The translations under genes and the position numbers were made by a program. Under the pieces are notes generated by a model. It worked only from the letters and a program-made list of their open reading frames with translations, was not told where the DNA came from and made no database searches. Positions 24,550-34,564 of a DNA stretch of 64,000 bases are shown here, piece after piece. Each line of letters starts with the position of its first letter. Position 1 is the first letter of the stretch. Source of the stretch: Deroplatys truncata (taxonomy: Eukaryota > Arthropoda > Insecta > Mantodea > Mantidae); assembly GCA_030765065.1 (NCBI GenBank), contig CM060976.1, forward strand, positions 62,356,539 to 62,420,538, in the 5' to 3' direction.

Positions 24550-24829
24550 CAGAGTGAGCCAAAAGAACCCGAACCGCCTGCGCAGTGTTTTTCCTGTCCG
24601 CGTCCTCGGCGCTCGTTGCCGTCTGCCGCTATCATAGAAAGGCGCGGATGAAGCCATACAACATTTTTAAAGATACTTTTAAAGGCTTTACTTACCAACT
24701 TTACGAAAGGAGATGCTGAGACTGGCAACAGTCGTTGGTTTCTATGATAGCGGCAGACGGCAACGAGCGCCGAGGACGCGGACAGGAGAAACACTGCGCA
24801 GGCGGTTCGGAGTCTTTTGGCTCACCCTG
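24550..24829. mobile_element. 280-bp fold-back MITE of the copy A family (copy B)
   Basis: Arms of about 92 bp (24550-24641 and 24738-24829) are nearly perfect inverted repeats ending CAGAGTGAGCCAAAA, with TA on both sides (24548-24549, 24830-24831). The outer sequence matches copies A and C, so this is an internal-deletion derivative that keeps little more than TIRs. Confidence 0.9.
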
Positions 24830-24831
24830 TA

Positions 24832-26294
24832 ATATATTAAACGAGGCACATCTAGTTAAAAAAAGCTTTTAATTTTAGAGTTTAAATTTAAGCATAATTC
24901 CACGATTTAAAAAACTAAAAAAAAATTCTTCTTACTCATGGTTCTTATAACAGCATTCCAGATATCACCAGGACGTTATTGCTGACTTTTGGAATTAAAT
25001 TATTTACTAGTGTTGCAGCGCACTGAACTCATCGGAGACTGGTTAACATTCGGAGCGCGGCGCTGTCAAGTTCAGCTGGGATACGCTGAAGCTGGCAGTG
25101 AATGGTAGGAACAGTGTACAAAGCGTTCAAGCTGGTTTCAAGGCACAGTGCTCTCAGGAAACAAACTATAGGCCTTAATCACGGCTACCAAGGTTCGTTT
25201 AATTAGAAATCTTTTTCCTTCACTTTGAAACAAATAAGTTTTACTACAGCTTGATAATGGTACGAAACATTACTGTTATTGGTTTTCGATTTTCATATCT
25301 TGCCTCCAAGTATCACTCTCTTGTTTGTGCTGATTAATGGTGAAAAATTAAATGTAATGTTTTTAATATCATTCTGCGCCCAAATATAAAAAAAAATATA
25401 TGAGGTGGTGCGGTGGGATCTTGTCCCCACTGGAGACTGACTTTCGCTGCTGAAAGTTTAGTAGTGCCCCCAAATACATCACAATGCCCCTTGTCGGGTG
25501 AAGTGGCGAGGAAATCCCATTCGGTGGTAATTCCAAACTCCTCCTCATGAAAACAGTGTTTACATTTTTTTTCTGTTCTTGTACTGAGCACAGCGTCATA
25601 GGAAACGTAAATTACTTTTTCCAGACCTCTTATTTCTTTCTTTAGAATGTTAACTGCTGTTGAAACAGATGAACAGCGTGTGTTTTAAACTTTCTGATCG
25701 ATAATATAATTTTTTATATTTTAAATTATTGTTTTCTTTAAAGTAAATTACAAACAGATGTCATTATCAAGATAAAAAAAATTGCTGCCATTTAGAGAAT
25801 GTCAAACAAGAACAATTTCGGAATTAGCATACAGTACAAACTTGCTTAAAGGTGTTTATACAGAGAAAACTACTAATAAGAGAACAAGCTATCGCATTTA
25901 AAGCTTTTTATACACTATCGAGTATCGGTGATCAAAATCATAATCGGTATCGAGTATCGAGAAATAGTGGTATCGTCCCATCACTAGAAAATACACTGTT
26001 GCAAACTCTCTCTGCTGTTACAGAGTAAATGTCTTCATTTTCTAGTTCGTACATTGCTTTGTGTAGACAGTACGCCATACAAGAGATAAATACATATATG
26101 CTTTATATAATTTCTTGCTAAATGATTTCTATGAAAAATAATTACAATGGCAGAACTTCATTAACATTATTCAGCGTGTCTTAACAGTCAGTAATGGAGG
26201 ATGAATGGAGGCTCCACAACTACTCATTTACATAGAGGGCGTCTGTTTCCACCAACCTTTGCCTTAGTCAGGCTATGCTGGATAAAAAAACAAA
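24832..26294. other. No gene; possible hAT end near 25910-25990
   Basis: At 25915-25988 a run of TATCG motifs ends GGTATCGTCCCATCACTAG, which resembles the end of hAT non-autonomous elements. I did not find the partner end. Nothing else is supportable. Confidence 0.4.
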
Positions 26295-26295
26295 A

Positions 26296-27158
26296 AAAAT
26301 CTGATGTATTACACTCACATGACTTTCTCTACTCTTGTACAAACTATTTTTACAAACGCTTATTCTCCATATGCTTCATGTTAATCGAGATATCGAGATG
26401 TTAAGCTTATTGCTAATTTTCTTGTAGATGCAAGGGGAATATGGTAGGCTTTAAGCGATAGTCAAATATTTTAAGAGCTGGTTGCTATGAGGAGTATTCC
26501 ATTCTCTTTGCATTACTAGGACAAAGAAAAATGGATAAGGAATTCCCATTTGAGAAAAAGTATAAGTATTGGAAAATTTAATGGAATAACAAGCAATATC
26601 TCGAAAATGGTTCACTCAACAACAACAAAATGTATATGACATAAACTGTGTATTTTAACGCAATCTACATGTTTTGTGTAGCAAAATTTTGTCTATCTCT
26701 TATGGTTTACCAGTTGTGCAAAAGTCGTTTACAATGAAGAATACTTTTGGAGACAGTCCCAGAAAATTCAAGATATACATTTTATTTGCCATAAAAATGT
26801 CTTAAACATGGGATACTTTAATAAAAATCGTTAGAGCCATTTTTGAGAAAATTAAAATTTTCGAAAAATGTTCCATGTAAAGAGTAATCTGGGATGGGGA
26901 ATTTTCTTTAAAACCTTCGTGTCGCATCTCTGGAAGATACTGAACCTAAATACCAAGTTTGGTGTTTATCTGACTGTTCGTTTCTGAGTTATGCTGTTCA
27001 CAGACACACAATCACACACACGGACATGTTTCCAAAAATGCTTTTTTTTGGATTCAGGGGGTCTCAAAACATGTATTTCCGGTGAAATCTGGTATCGAAT
27101 TTTTGGATGGAATACAATACTTCCCCTAGTTACTATACGTAGTAGAGAAAGTAAAAAG
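26296..27158 (-). repeat. R1 repeat, complete copy
   Basis: Good reference copy: starts CTGATGTATTACACTCACATG plus ACTTTCTCTACT, ends AGTAGAGAAAGTAAAA. The 12-bp terminal motif is inverted between the two ends. An internal (CA)n block lies at 27003-27021 and GGATTCAGGGGGTCTCAAAA at 27049. No frame of interest. Confidence 0.85.
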
Positions 27159-27160
27159 GT

Positions 27161-27960
27161 CTGATCTGTTACGTTCACATGACTTTGTTTATCCACTATC
27201 ACTTATTTTATAATAGCTTATTCTTTTGCACGCTTATTTTTGTATTTGCTTCATCTTGATCAAGATAAACGTTTGCAGATGTAGTTTCATTTATACATTT
27301 TGTTGTAGGTGCAAGAGAAATAGAGGAAACGGAATCGATAGCCAGATGTTTAAAAACTGCTCGCTTTGGCTTTAAATGGCCATAAGTTTTCCATAACATC
27401 GTCAAACGCAAGCGAATAGCGACAGGACTTAAACTTATTGAAAGGAATACTAAGGAATATCTCGGAAATTGCTGGTGTCACAAAATGGTTATTTGAAATA
27501 AATTTTATGTTTTAAAGAGATCTACATTTTTTTGTACCGTTTTTTTTACCAATTGTACAAAAATATACAAAGTTCCTTCCGAATGAAGTGAACTTCATAG
27601 GCTATTATTAGAAAATTCAAGATATACATTTTATTTGTCATGTGAATAATTAAATATAAATATATGTTAATCAAAAGAGAAAATAAAGAAATCGAAAAGT
27701 GTTCCATATAAAGGGTAGTTTGAATTGGGGAGATTTTCTTGAAAATCTTCATGTCGCATCTTTAGAAAACGCTAAACTTAAATGCCAAGCTTTGTATTTA
27801 TCCGATTTTTTGTCTTTGAGCTCCGGTGTTCAAACACAAACACGGATCTTTTTCTAAAATTTGTTTTCTTTTGGATTCAGGTGGCCTCAAACTATCCATT
27901 TCTGGTGATATCTCGGTATCGAATTTTTGGATGGTACATAGTAGAGAAAGTAATAAAAGG
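27161..27960 (-). repeat. R1 repeat, diverged copy directly abutting the previous one
   Basis: Starts TCTGATCTGTTACGTTCACAT two bases after the end of the 26296-27158 copy, in the same orientation. It ends TAGTAGAGAAAGTAAT. It belongs to a diverged subfamily shared with 46400-46980 and 58566-59368 (AATGAAGTGAACTTCATAGG-type block). Confidence 0.75.
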
Positions 27961-28402
27961 GTCTCATATTACCAGAGGTCCCATAGTCGAGCCCTGCCCT
28001 ACCTACACTTTGCAGATCTTAATGGTTTAGCCAAGGCTATCTCTGTTTCAGCCCTCTGTTCAGCCTCACCTTTACCAAAGATATAGACACTCTCCAGTTT
28101 TCTCCAGCCTCTTTTCCACCCTTTACTTGCACGTGTTAAACACTGCGTTATCTAAAACATTGCTTTAATCTCTCTGCCTTACTCTTGACTCTCTCCCCAA
28201 CCCCTACCTGCAGAACGGTGCCGTTGAGCCAAACGGATATACCTCGGCAAAACATTCCAACCTGCAGGGAGTTGCCTTCTATTTGTTTGGCCAAGAAATG
28301 TTATCTCCCACTGAGGACAAAAATGACAGAAAGGAAGGGAAGAAAACCAAGCTTCCTTGTAAACAATGACATCAAACAAGTTGCACATTACGTACTCCAT
28401 GA
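27961..28402. other. Unassigned 440 bp between R1 copies
   Basis: CT-rich, moderately GC-rich sequence without R1 similarity, between two R1 segments. It may be an insertion, but I see no TIR, tRNA-like boxes or coding motif. Confidence 0.35.
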
Positions 28403-28640
28403 AAGAAAAACCTGATGTGTTACATTCAAATGACTTTCCCCACACATTCTTCAACAAACGGTTATTACAAAAGCTTATTTTTATATCTGTTTCATGTTAA
28501 TAAAGATAAATATTTGCAAACACGGTTCTAATACAATTTCCTTGTAGGTACCATTACCAGAGGATTAGGGGAATACAGTAGGCTTAAGCTATAGTTCAAA
28601 TCTTTTAATAGTGCTCGCTATGTGATGGCTTTGAAAGAGG
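28403..28640 (-). repeat. R1 repeat, 5' fragment
   Basis: Begins CCTGATGTGTTACATTCAAATG and continues with TTACAAAAGCTTATTTTTAT, AAAGATAAATATTTGCAAA and AATAGTGCTCGCTATGTGATG. It breaks off before the SINE segment at 28660. Confidence 0.7.
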
Positions 28641-28659
28641 TTACAATATACAAAAATTA

Positions 28660-28717
28660 AACTGAGTTTTATTTATGGACGCTCTTTAACTACTATGGTC
28701 CTTAGCGTCCCGTTCTA
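28660..28717 (-). mobile_element. S2 SINE, 3' part (split by a mariner-like element)
   Basis: Matches the 3' end of the S2 copy at 62577-62872 (TTTTATTTATGGACGCTC, then TTAGCGTCCCGTT). The rest of the same SINE resumes at 30748 after the inserted element, in the same orientation, with TA duplicated at the junctions. Confidence 0.8.
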
Positions 28718-28960
28718 CAGAGTGAGCCAAAACACTCCGAACCGCCTACGCGGTGTTTTTCCTGTCCACGTCCTCGGCGCTCGTTGCCGTCTGCCGCTAT
28801 CAGAAAGGTGCGGATGAAACCATACAACATTCTTAAAGTTACTTTTAAATGGCTTTACTTACCAACTTTACGAAAGGAGATGCTGAAACTGGCCACCGTC
28901 GTTGTCCATACATTTTTGGCACCTCTTTATGAAATATCCATCACTCGCCGTAGTTCACGC

Positions 28961-29949
28961 TGCGGTATACTCGTGGAGGGAGAGCATAACTCGCAGTATG
29001 TCCGATATATTAATATATGAATTAATATATGAACTATGGTAATGTTGTTAAATATCTGATGTTTTAGTTGTTACTCTTATTGTTTATTTTTATTTCTTGC
29101 CACGGCTGCTGTTATTTAGGTTTTTGGTAAAGCATGTATAACTTTGCAGGGTGTGATACGGGAAGGAAGGTAATAAGTAACAACTCTAACAATAGATTAG
29201 GTTATTGAAGAACACTATGCTTTAATGGCACACGCATTGACTCTTATTAATAATCTACACAGTTCTTAAGTTAGTTGGAGCTGTAGAACGGTCGAGCCCT
29301 ACCACGTTCGTAAGCCAAACTTGCGGTCGCTGAGCAATGAAGTATTTTATACCTGCTCTAGAAATAATTGTAATATTTATCACACGTTCCTATAGACCTT
29401 TAAATCGATAACCTTTCACCGTTCCTACTACATCATAAGAAGTAAATAATATCGCCTGCTTCTGAGGGCTTACATGTATCTTATCACATCGCGGCACTTT
29501 ATACTCAACCACCCTGGCTGATGGAGACGTTAGAACTAACCTTTCTCCCCTTAAAGATTTTAAACATATTCTTCCTTAAAATTTCATTGTCTGTCTTCGT
29601 TCTGCTTGGAACCTTCCAGAAGACTTACCCGGCTATTGTTCTACGTTTGCAAGCAGGTGGCCTCTCTACAAACATATGTTATTTTCGCTTGTCGCATTTT
29701 CTATTTCACAAAGACTCAAGGTCTGGCTTTTATGACCTTCCCGTAAAGTCCTTTTTGCCTGGGCCCTAATTCTAATACAAAGATATGTTTGTCGGCTCTT
29801 AACAAGAATTCCACAGCTCCAGCTACACTTGCACATACATAAAACTTATGCCTTAACTTCTATTTATACAACAAGTATTTTTCTTATTAATACCGTTTCA
29901 CATTATAATTCACATTATTATATATATGGCATATATAGTTACTGTCTCA
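28961..29949. mobile_element. Probable solo LTR (989 bp) inside copy C
   Basis: The insert begins TGCGGTATACTCG and ends ACTGTCTCA, so it has TG...CA termini. It is flanked by the 4-bp duplication ACGC (28957-28960, 29950-29953). Removing it restores the TIR sequence TAGTTCACGCTGAGAAAT seen in copy A as TAGTTCACGTTGAGAAAT. No gag or pol frames are present. A solo LTR of the Gypsy type would fit the 4-bp duplication; the class is inferred. Confidence 0.6.
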
Positions 29950-30329
29950 ACGCTGAGAAATTGTTTTAATTCTTCCAGGGTGTGTGTGTTTGTCTTGTAC
30001 ACTTTATGTTTTAAGTTACCCCGGAGGGATATTTTATGAATAATATTAACGGCTGCGCGGTGTTTTTCCATTGGGCGTGTGGAAATATGATTAAAACATG
30101 ATAACGCACTGCTGCTATAAACAAAGTCACGCTGTTGTGGTTTTACTGTGTAGTGTGAAGTGCAGTTTTGAGTTGACGGTGATATAATGTAGTTCAGTTA
30201 TTACGAGTTATTTATTATTTTATCCTGTGCTTAGTCACAAAGTATATTATGGCTCAGTATATATTTTCTACTTAGAGGTGTATTTATTTATGATTCGTAT
30301 GTGTTATCTCGGTCAGTTCGCCAAGTGAA

Positions 30330-30510
30330 AGTATGATTTGCAGAAAGATTTCCAGGTGTAAAAGTTTCAGGCCGTACAACAATCCATAAACTTTACAGTA
30401 GATTTCAGGCCACAGGTAGTGTTCAGGCTAAGAAATCCAAAAGACGGCGTTCGGTTCTTACCGAAGAAACATTAGACGACATCGGTCATCGTTTGGAAAA
30501 TTCCCCTAAA
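30330..30510 (+). pseudogene. Transposase N-terminal fragment (DUF4817-type) in copy C
   Basis: A plus-strand frame reads VSGRTTIHKLYSRFQATGSV, then KSKRRRSVLTEETLDDIGHR, then LENSPKKF. This corresponds to the helix-turn-helix region of the protein at 1722-2359 (RRVLTEEKLDEIG). It stops directly at the right TIR, so everything from the first catalytic residue on is gone. Confidence 0.75.
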
Positions 30511-30747
30511 AAATTCCATAACGGATAGTTTCCTAAAGAGGTGCCAAAAATGTACGGACAACGACGGTAGTCAGTTTCAGCACCTCCTTTCTAAAGCTGG
30601 TAAGTAAAGCCTTTGAAGGTCGTTTTAAAAATGTTGCATGGTTTCATCCGCGCCTTTCTATGATAGCGGCAGACGGCAACGAGCGCCGAGGACGCGGACA
30701 GGAAAAACACCGCGTAGGAGGTTCGGAGTTTTTTGGCTCACTCTGTA

Positions 30748-30990
30748 TATTGGGCGTGAAAGACCGGTAATTTTGCTCAGAGACCTCTTTATCAGGCTTA
30801 AGGGTCTTTTACGTGCCATAAATCTACGACACGGGACCACCGGCTTTACTTCCCTTCCGAAGGAAGCCATGCTGAGGATTTTTACGTCCGAAAAAACTCC
30901 ATTGCCCTCCGCCGGGTTTGAACCCGCGACCTCGAGAACTAGACATGGTAACCACGGAGGACGACACGTTGCAATGTACGAGAGATTACT
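30748..30990 (-). mobile_element. S2 SINE, head and body (split copy)
   Basis: The minus strand has a tRNA-like head with GTCGCGGGTTCAAACCCGGC (box B) at about 30911-30930. A conserved body follows: ATGGCTTCCTTCGGAAGG, AAGCCGGTGGTCCCGTGTCG, TTTCACGCCCAATA. Its 3' end lies at 28660-28717, across the mariner insertion. Confidence 0.8.
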
Positions 30991-31910
30991 AAAGTGCAAC
31001 TTCGACATTTTTCCACCATAATGGGAGTCAGTTATCAAAATCTGTTGGTAATTAGTTGTTAGGTTCCATTCATAACCGACAACTTCTCCGCAAATACGCA
31101 TCCGTTACATGTATTAGGAAGGTTAGTTATATGGTATCTGTTACGTTAGCGCCCTGTTTTTATATTCGCAGGTGTCCGAACTTTGCAACGCTAACCATTT
31201 AGTCACTAAGAGACGCACTGATTATAATATTAATTGTTTTATTTTATATATTACATTAATTATATTACTATTTATATGACATTAGTTATATTAACTTGGC
31301 TAATTAAGGAGTATTTACTTATTAATTATTATTAGGTTAGGTTATTATTCATCAATAGGCCTCATCTGTGCAACTATCTAGAAATCTTAATTGTTTCTGC
31401 AATTTTTGGTGTAAGTGTTGTTTGTATGGGGTTTAATTTTCAGAGGAAGCTCCACATAAAAGAAAACCAAGGGATATAATTGTTTGGTTTAGATAAGTAC
31501 GTCCGAAATCATATAAAAATGTAACTATAAGTTGTTCATACTATTTTTAAAGTAGTTTGCAACGTTTAATAACATACATATGTTATATAAATTAAGCTCA
31601 TGTCCGGTTCAGTACTTAATTTAACATTTAAGGTGCATCCAGGTTAATGGTTGTAGGTAATCAGCGATTATGGCGGAGAAGGAAGGTGCACCGCAGAAAA
31701 GAGTATCACAGAAAACACTATACTTGATATGACAATGAGTTATAATATAGCAGAAGACCGAAATAGTGCGTCTTTTGTAAAGGTTGTCTAGTGATTTCTC
31801 TGGTTATATATATATATTGATTCCCTGACATGCGGCATCAGCCATCTTTGTGTTTAGTAAACTGCATAAACTCTTTACATCAGGGTGTAGTTTTCTTCTG
31901 GTGGTGTAAC
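30991..31910. other. No gene; AT-rich
   Basis: A particularly AT-rich stretch (31220-31330) of TTAATTATATTA-like sequence. Nothing else identifiable. Confidence 0.45.
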
Positions 31911-32614
31911 TAGGGCTGCGACATCGGAGTCGCTACGTTGAGGAAAGCATATAGAATAGGAAGGTAAGGGTGTAGCGATAAGGATTGACATGGAAACCGC
32001 GCGGTACAGTCCATACAAGAAGAATTACGCATTTCTCGCGAACATTTATTTTATTTCGGCAGTATTATTCATAACATATGCAGCAGACATATAATTGAAA
32101 TGTCTTTATTAAATCATTAATGCAAATCGCTATGCCACAACGTGCACACGGATAATATTTTATGTCAATTTATTGCAATGTATTACAACCCGCAACTTTG
32201 TATGCTGTAGTTTATACAACGGAATATCGGCCGCGCATAGTTCTTCATTAAACGTTTGATTTGATGGAAGTGAGTCTTGCTATAGCTTATCCATATCTAC
32301 ATTTTGCAACACAACACTTGTGTGTTTCTGTGTTGACATGTCTTTGCACATTACTCGATCTACTATGCGAAGAAGCAATTGTGCTATTGCAAGGTTTACA
32401 ATAAAGATTTTCATTAATAATAGAGAAAACATTTTCTCCTTACTCCAATTTATAGCTTTGCAACATTATGGACTTTCGTACCTCTGGCACTTCGTCCACG
32501 TGAACACTTTGCGGTGTTACACTTGACTCAACTGTACAGGTAACCCTCTCGTTGTAAACAGTCGACTACAGGACGCCCCTAAACAAACATAACGACTCCG
32601 AAGTCGCAGCCCTA
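31911..32614. mobile_element. hAT-like non-autonomous element, 704 bp
   Basis: Inverted ends TAGGGCTGCGAC(A/T)TCGGAGTCG lie at 31911 and 32614. Flanking 8-mers GGTGTAAC (31903-31910) and GTTATAAC (32615-32622) agree at 6 of 8 positions, as for an aged hAT-type 8-bp duplication. No transposase frame inside. Confidence 0.65.
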
Positions 32615-32793
32615 GTTATAACATAAAAGAGGACACAATCTTCTAAAAGTGTGTAGATTTACACATATGGGGTTAAAATCATGGGTTTGGGGAGTTTTCC
32701 CGAGTTCTAAGATACAAGTGTCCGACATTTTCTCCAGATCACACCAAAAACAATCCCTGCAGTCAATGTTCAATAAAATTATACGGCAAACTA

Positions 32794-33830
32794 TACCCCC
32801 GCCGCTGTATCTTTGCACTTGACAGTTCGTGCGGCTTCGCGTAAGGTTGGCTACATTGCGGTTGCGACGTTGCCAGAGTGCTAGTAAATAACAACAGCTG
32901 ATTGTTCTCCTTTCTATTGTGTCTAAGCCGCATATAAAAAGTGTAGGAAGTAGCGAACGTCAATGAATAATAACTATTTCGTATTATTATTGTTAATTGA
33001 AAATAAGCGATATAAGCAGCTTTGGTATGGTCGGATACTCCTTTCTATGATAATAGGCATAAATATGTCTACGTATGGCGTCTAATTGGAAATCATCAAG
33101 ATTTGTGACTGGACGAGGCTGCTTTCTTTTCTTCCCTGGAGTTGATAGAAATACCTGTTGCGTTCCAGATGGATCAGGAATTTTGCCTTCTTTCTCTTGG
33201 AGTTTCACTCCCTTGTGTATAACAGTTCTCGTTATTAGTCCAAGAGCTGCTGCAGTTCGTTGTAAGGCTTTATCAGTAGGAATAGAGGGATTGCCATGAA
33301 GCTTCACGTACTCCTTTTCCTGCTCAAAGAATTCCCGGGTTCTCCTTATAGTTCCAAAGCCTGACTATTAAGTGGCACACCTCGGCGCAAAGGATTTTCA
33401 CTTCGTGAATCATCACTCGGCGATCGGCGTCGTTTTTCAGACATTGTCGCACTTAATTTTTGTTTAAATAAATAATATGAATGAAATATATATATAAAAT
33501 AGATAATTGTAAATATATATGTATAAACGAACAATAACAAAACTATCAAACAATAGCCACAAATATAAATAACAATGAACAATATGTAACTTGCAAAGAA
33601 CAACTCGGCGCTCTTGCTAGAGGTTCACAAACTGAAGCACGTGGTTGGGAATAGTTACATCCGGCAACAGAGCTGATTCTAGTTCCGGTTCCGCTTTGTC
33701 ATCGGCCATCCGGAATGCTGCCTTGTGATTGGCTTAGGAAGTCAAACGGTTGAAGCTTTTCATCTGTTTTTTTGCGAGTGTACCAACTTAAACGCTAGCT
33801 GTCAACTGCAACGTTACAGCGGCGGGGGTA
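32794..33830. mobile_element. TA-flanked transposon with TACCCCCGCCGC ends, 1037 bp
   Basis: Ends TACCCCCGCCGCTGTA and, inverted, TACAGCGGCGGGGGTA. Similarity continues to about 33 bp (TTGCA(C/G)TTGACAG). Both ends are flanked by TA (32792-32793, 33831-33832). It carries a helix-turn-helix gene remnant on the minus strand, and a DDE domain is not visible, so it is probably a deletion derivative of a Tc1/mariner-superfamily element. Confidence 0.8.
32993..33443 (-). pseudogene. Helix-turn-helix N-terminal part of an insect transposase, frameshifted
   Basis: From ATG 33443 the frame begins MSEKRRRSPSDDSRS and closes at about 33346. A one-base frame change then leads to a second frame with TDKALQRTAAALGLITRTVI (helix-turn-helix), a basic linker and NLDDFQLDAIRRHIYAYYHR, then PTIPKLL. 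The order HTH, proline/basic linker, 'DDF...IRR...Y...E.PT...L' is one I know from N-termini of insect IS630/Tc1-like transposases. The catalytic half would follow but is missing. Confidence 0.65.
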
Positions 33831-33832
33831 TA

Positions 33833-34100
33833 GGTGATTTCAATATCACAAATTCTTCAGAATATCCAAGTTTTAAAGATTTTAAGCGCCTTGTATGTTT
33901 TTGGATTGGAATACCATGAAGCATTCGCTATTTTCGCAAAGTATCAAAAATATACTCTGATGCTAAAAGTTAATACAAATGGCGTGAATCTAATGACATG
34001 AATACGAGTTATTAATCCAGTCCCAAATGTAAACGTTTTTTTGAAAATTCTTATAGTCCACGTCCACCGAGAGAAACGATTACACACACATATACACACG
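33833..34100. other. No gene seen
   Basis: Short spacer between the TACCCCC-ended transposon and the S3 SINE, with a few CA repeats at 34083-34098. Confidence 0.4.
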
Positions 34101-34320
34101 TCGGTCTGGGTGGCTCAGTTGGTTAGGCGCTGGCCTTCTGATCCCAAGGTCGGGGGTTCAAACCCGGTCCAGACCGATGGTTCTAAGTGTACTTAAAAAG
34201 CAGCCTCATGTCAGTAGATTTACTGGCATGTAAAATAACTCCTGCGGGACGAAATTGCGGCACACCGACGGCGCTGATATGATCCTGGCAATTGGCAGCG
34301 TCGTTAACAAAAAATATCTG
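34101..34320 (+). mobile_element. S3 tRNA-derived SINE
   Basis: The head at 34103-34176 has a perfect 7-bp acceptor pair (GGTCTGG with CCAGACC), box A TGGCTCAGTTGG and box B GGGTTCAAACCC. The anticodon arm pairs poorly. A SINE body follows (TAGATTTACTGGCATGTAAA, then ACTCCTGCGGGAC) and the copy ends in an A-rich tail near 34312. It is a retroposon, not a functional tRNA gene. Confidence 0.8.
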
Positions 34321-34564
34321 TTTATAATGTCATAGGTTACACTACAAATCAGGAGGAAGATTTAATATGTGCTGTGAAAGCAAGTTTGCGCCTAATTCTA
34401 GGAAACAGAAAAACAAGAAGATGGAAACTAATACAGACTACAAAGAATTCTATTTAGCTCCAAAAGTCTGTCCAGATTTATTTAATCCTTAGCTGCTAAG
34501 CAGGCAACTCGTTCCCCAAAATGTTTAGCAGGCAACACTTTCAACATTTATGAAATTGTGAGAT

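Larger units (their letters stand above)
28718..30745. mobile_element. Mariner-like element with long TIRs (copy C), split by a probable solo LTR
   Basis: Left end CAGAGTGAGCCAAAACACTC and right end GGAGTTTTTTGGCTCACTCTG are inverted over about 240 bp and flanked by TA (28716-28717, 30746-30747). Excluding the 993 bp inserted between 28957 and 29949 leaves about 1.04 kb. Inside are a minus-strand C-terminal transposase shred near 29950-30030 and a plus-strand N-terminal piece at 30330-30510. The two face opposite ways, so the interior is rearranged. Confidence 0.85.

Noticed and set aside
30638-31101. Frames of 127 and 147 residues
   Set aside because: They cross the mariner TIR into the S2 SINE; both pieces are non-coding repeats.
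34103-34176. Functional tRNA gene
   Set aside because: The acceptor stem and boxes are good, but the anticodon arm does not pair and a SINE body with A-rich end follows.
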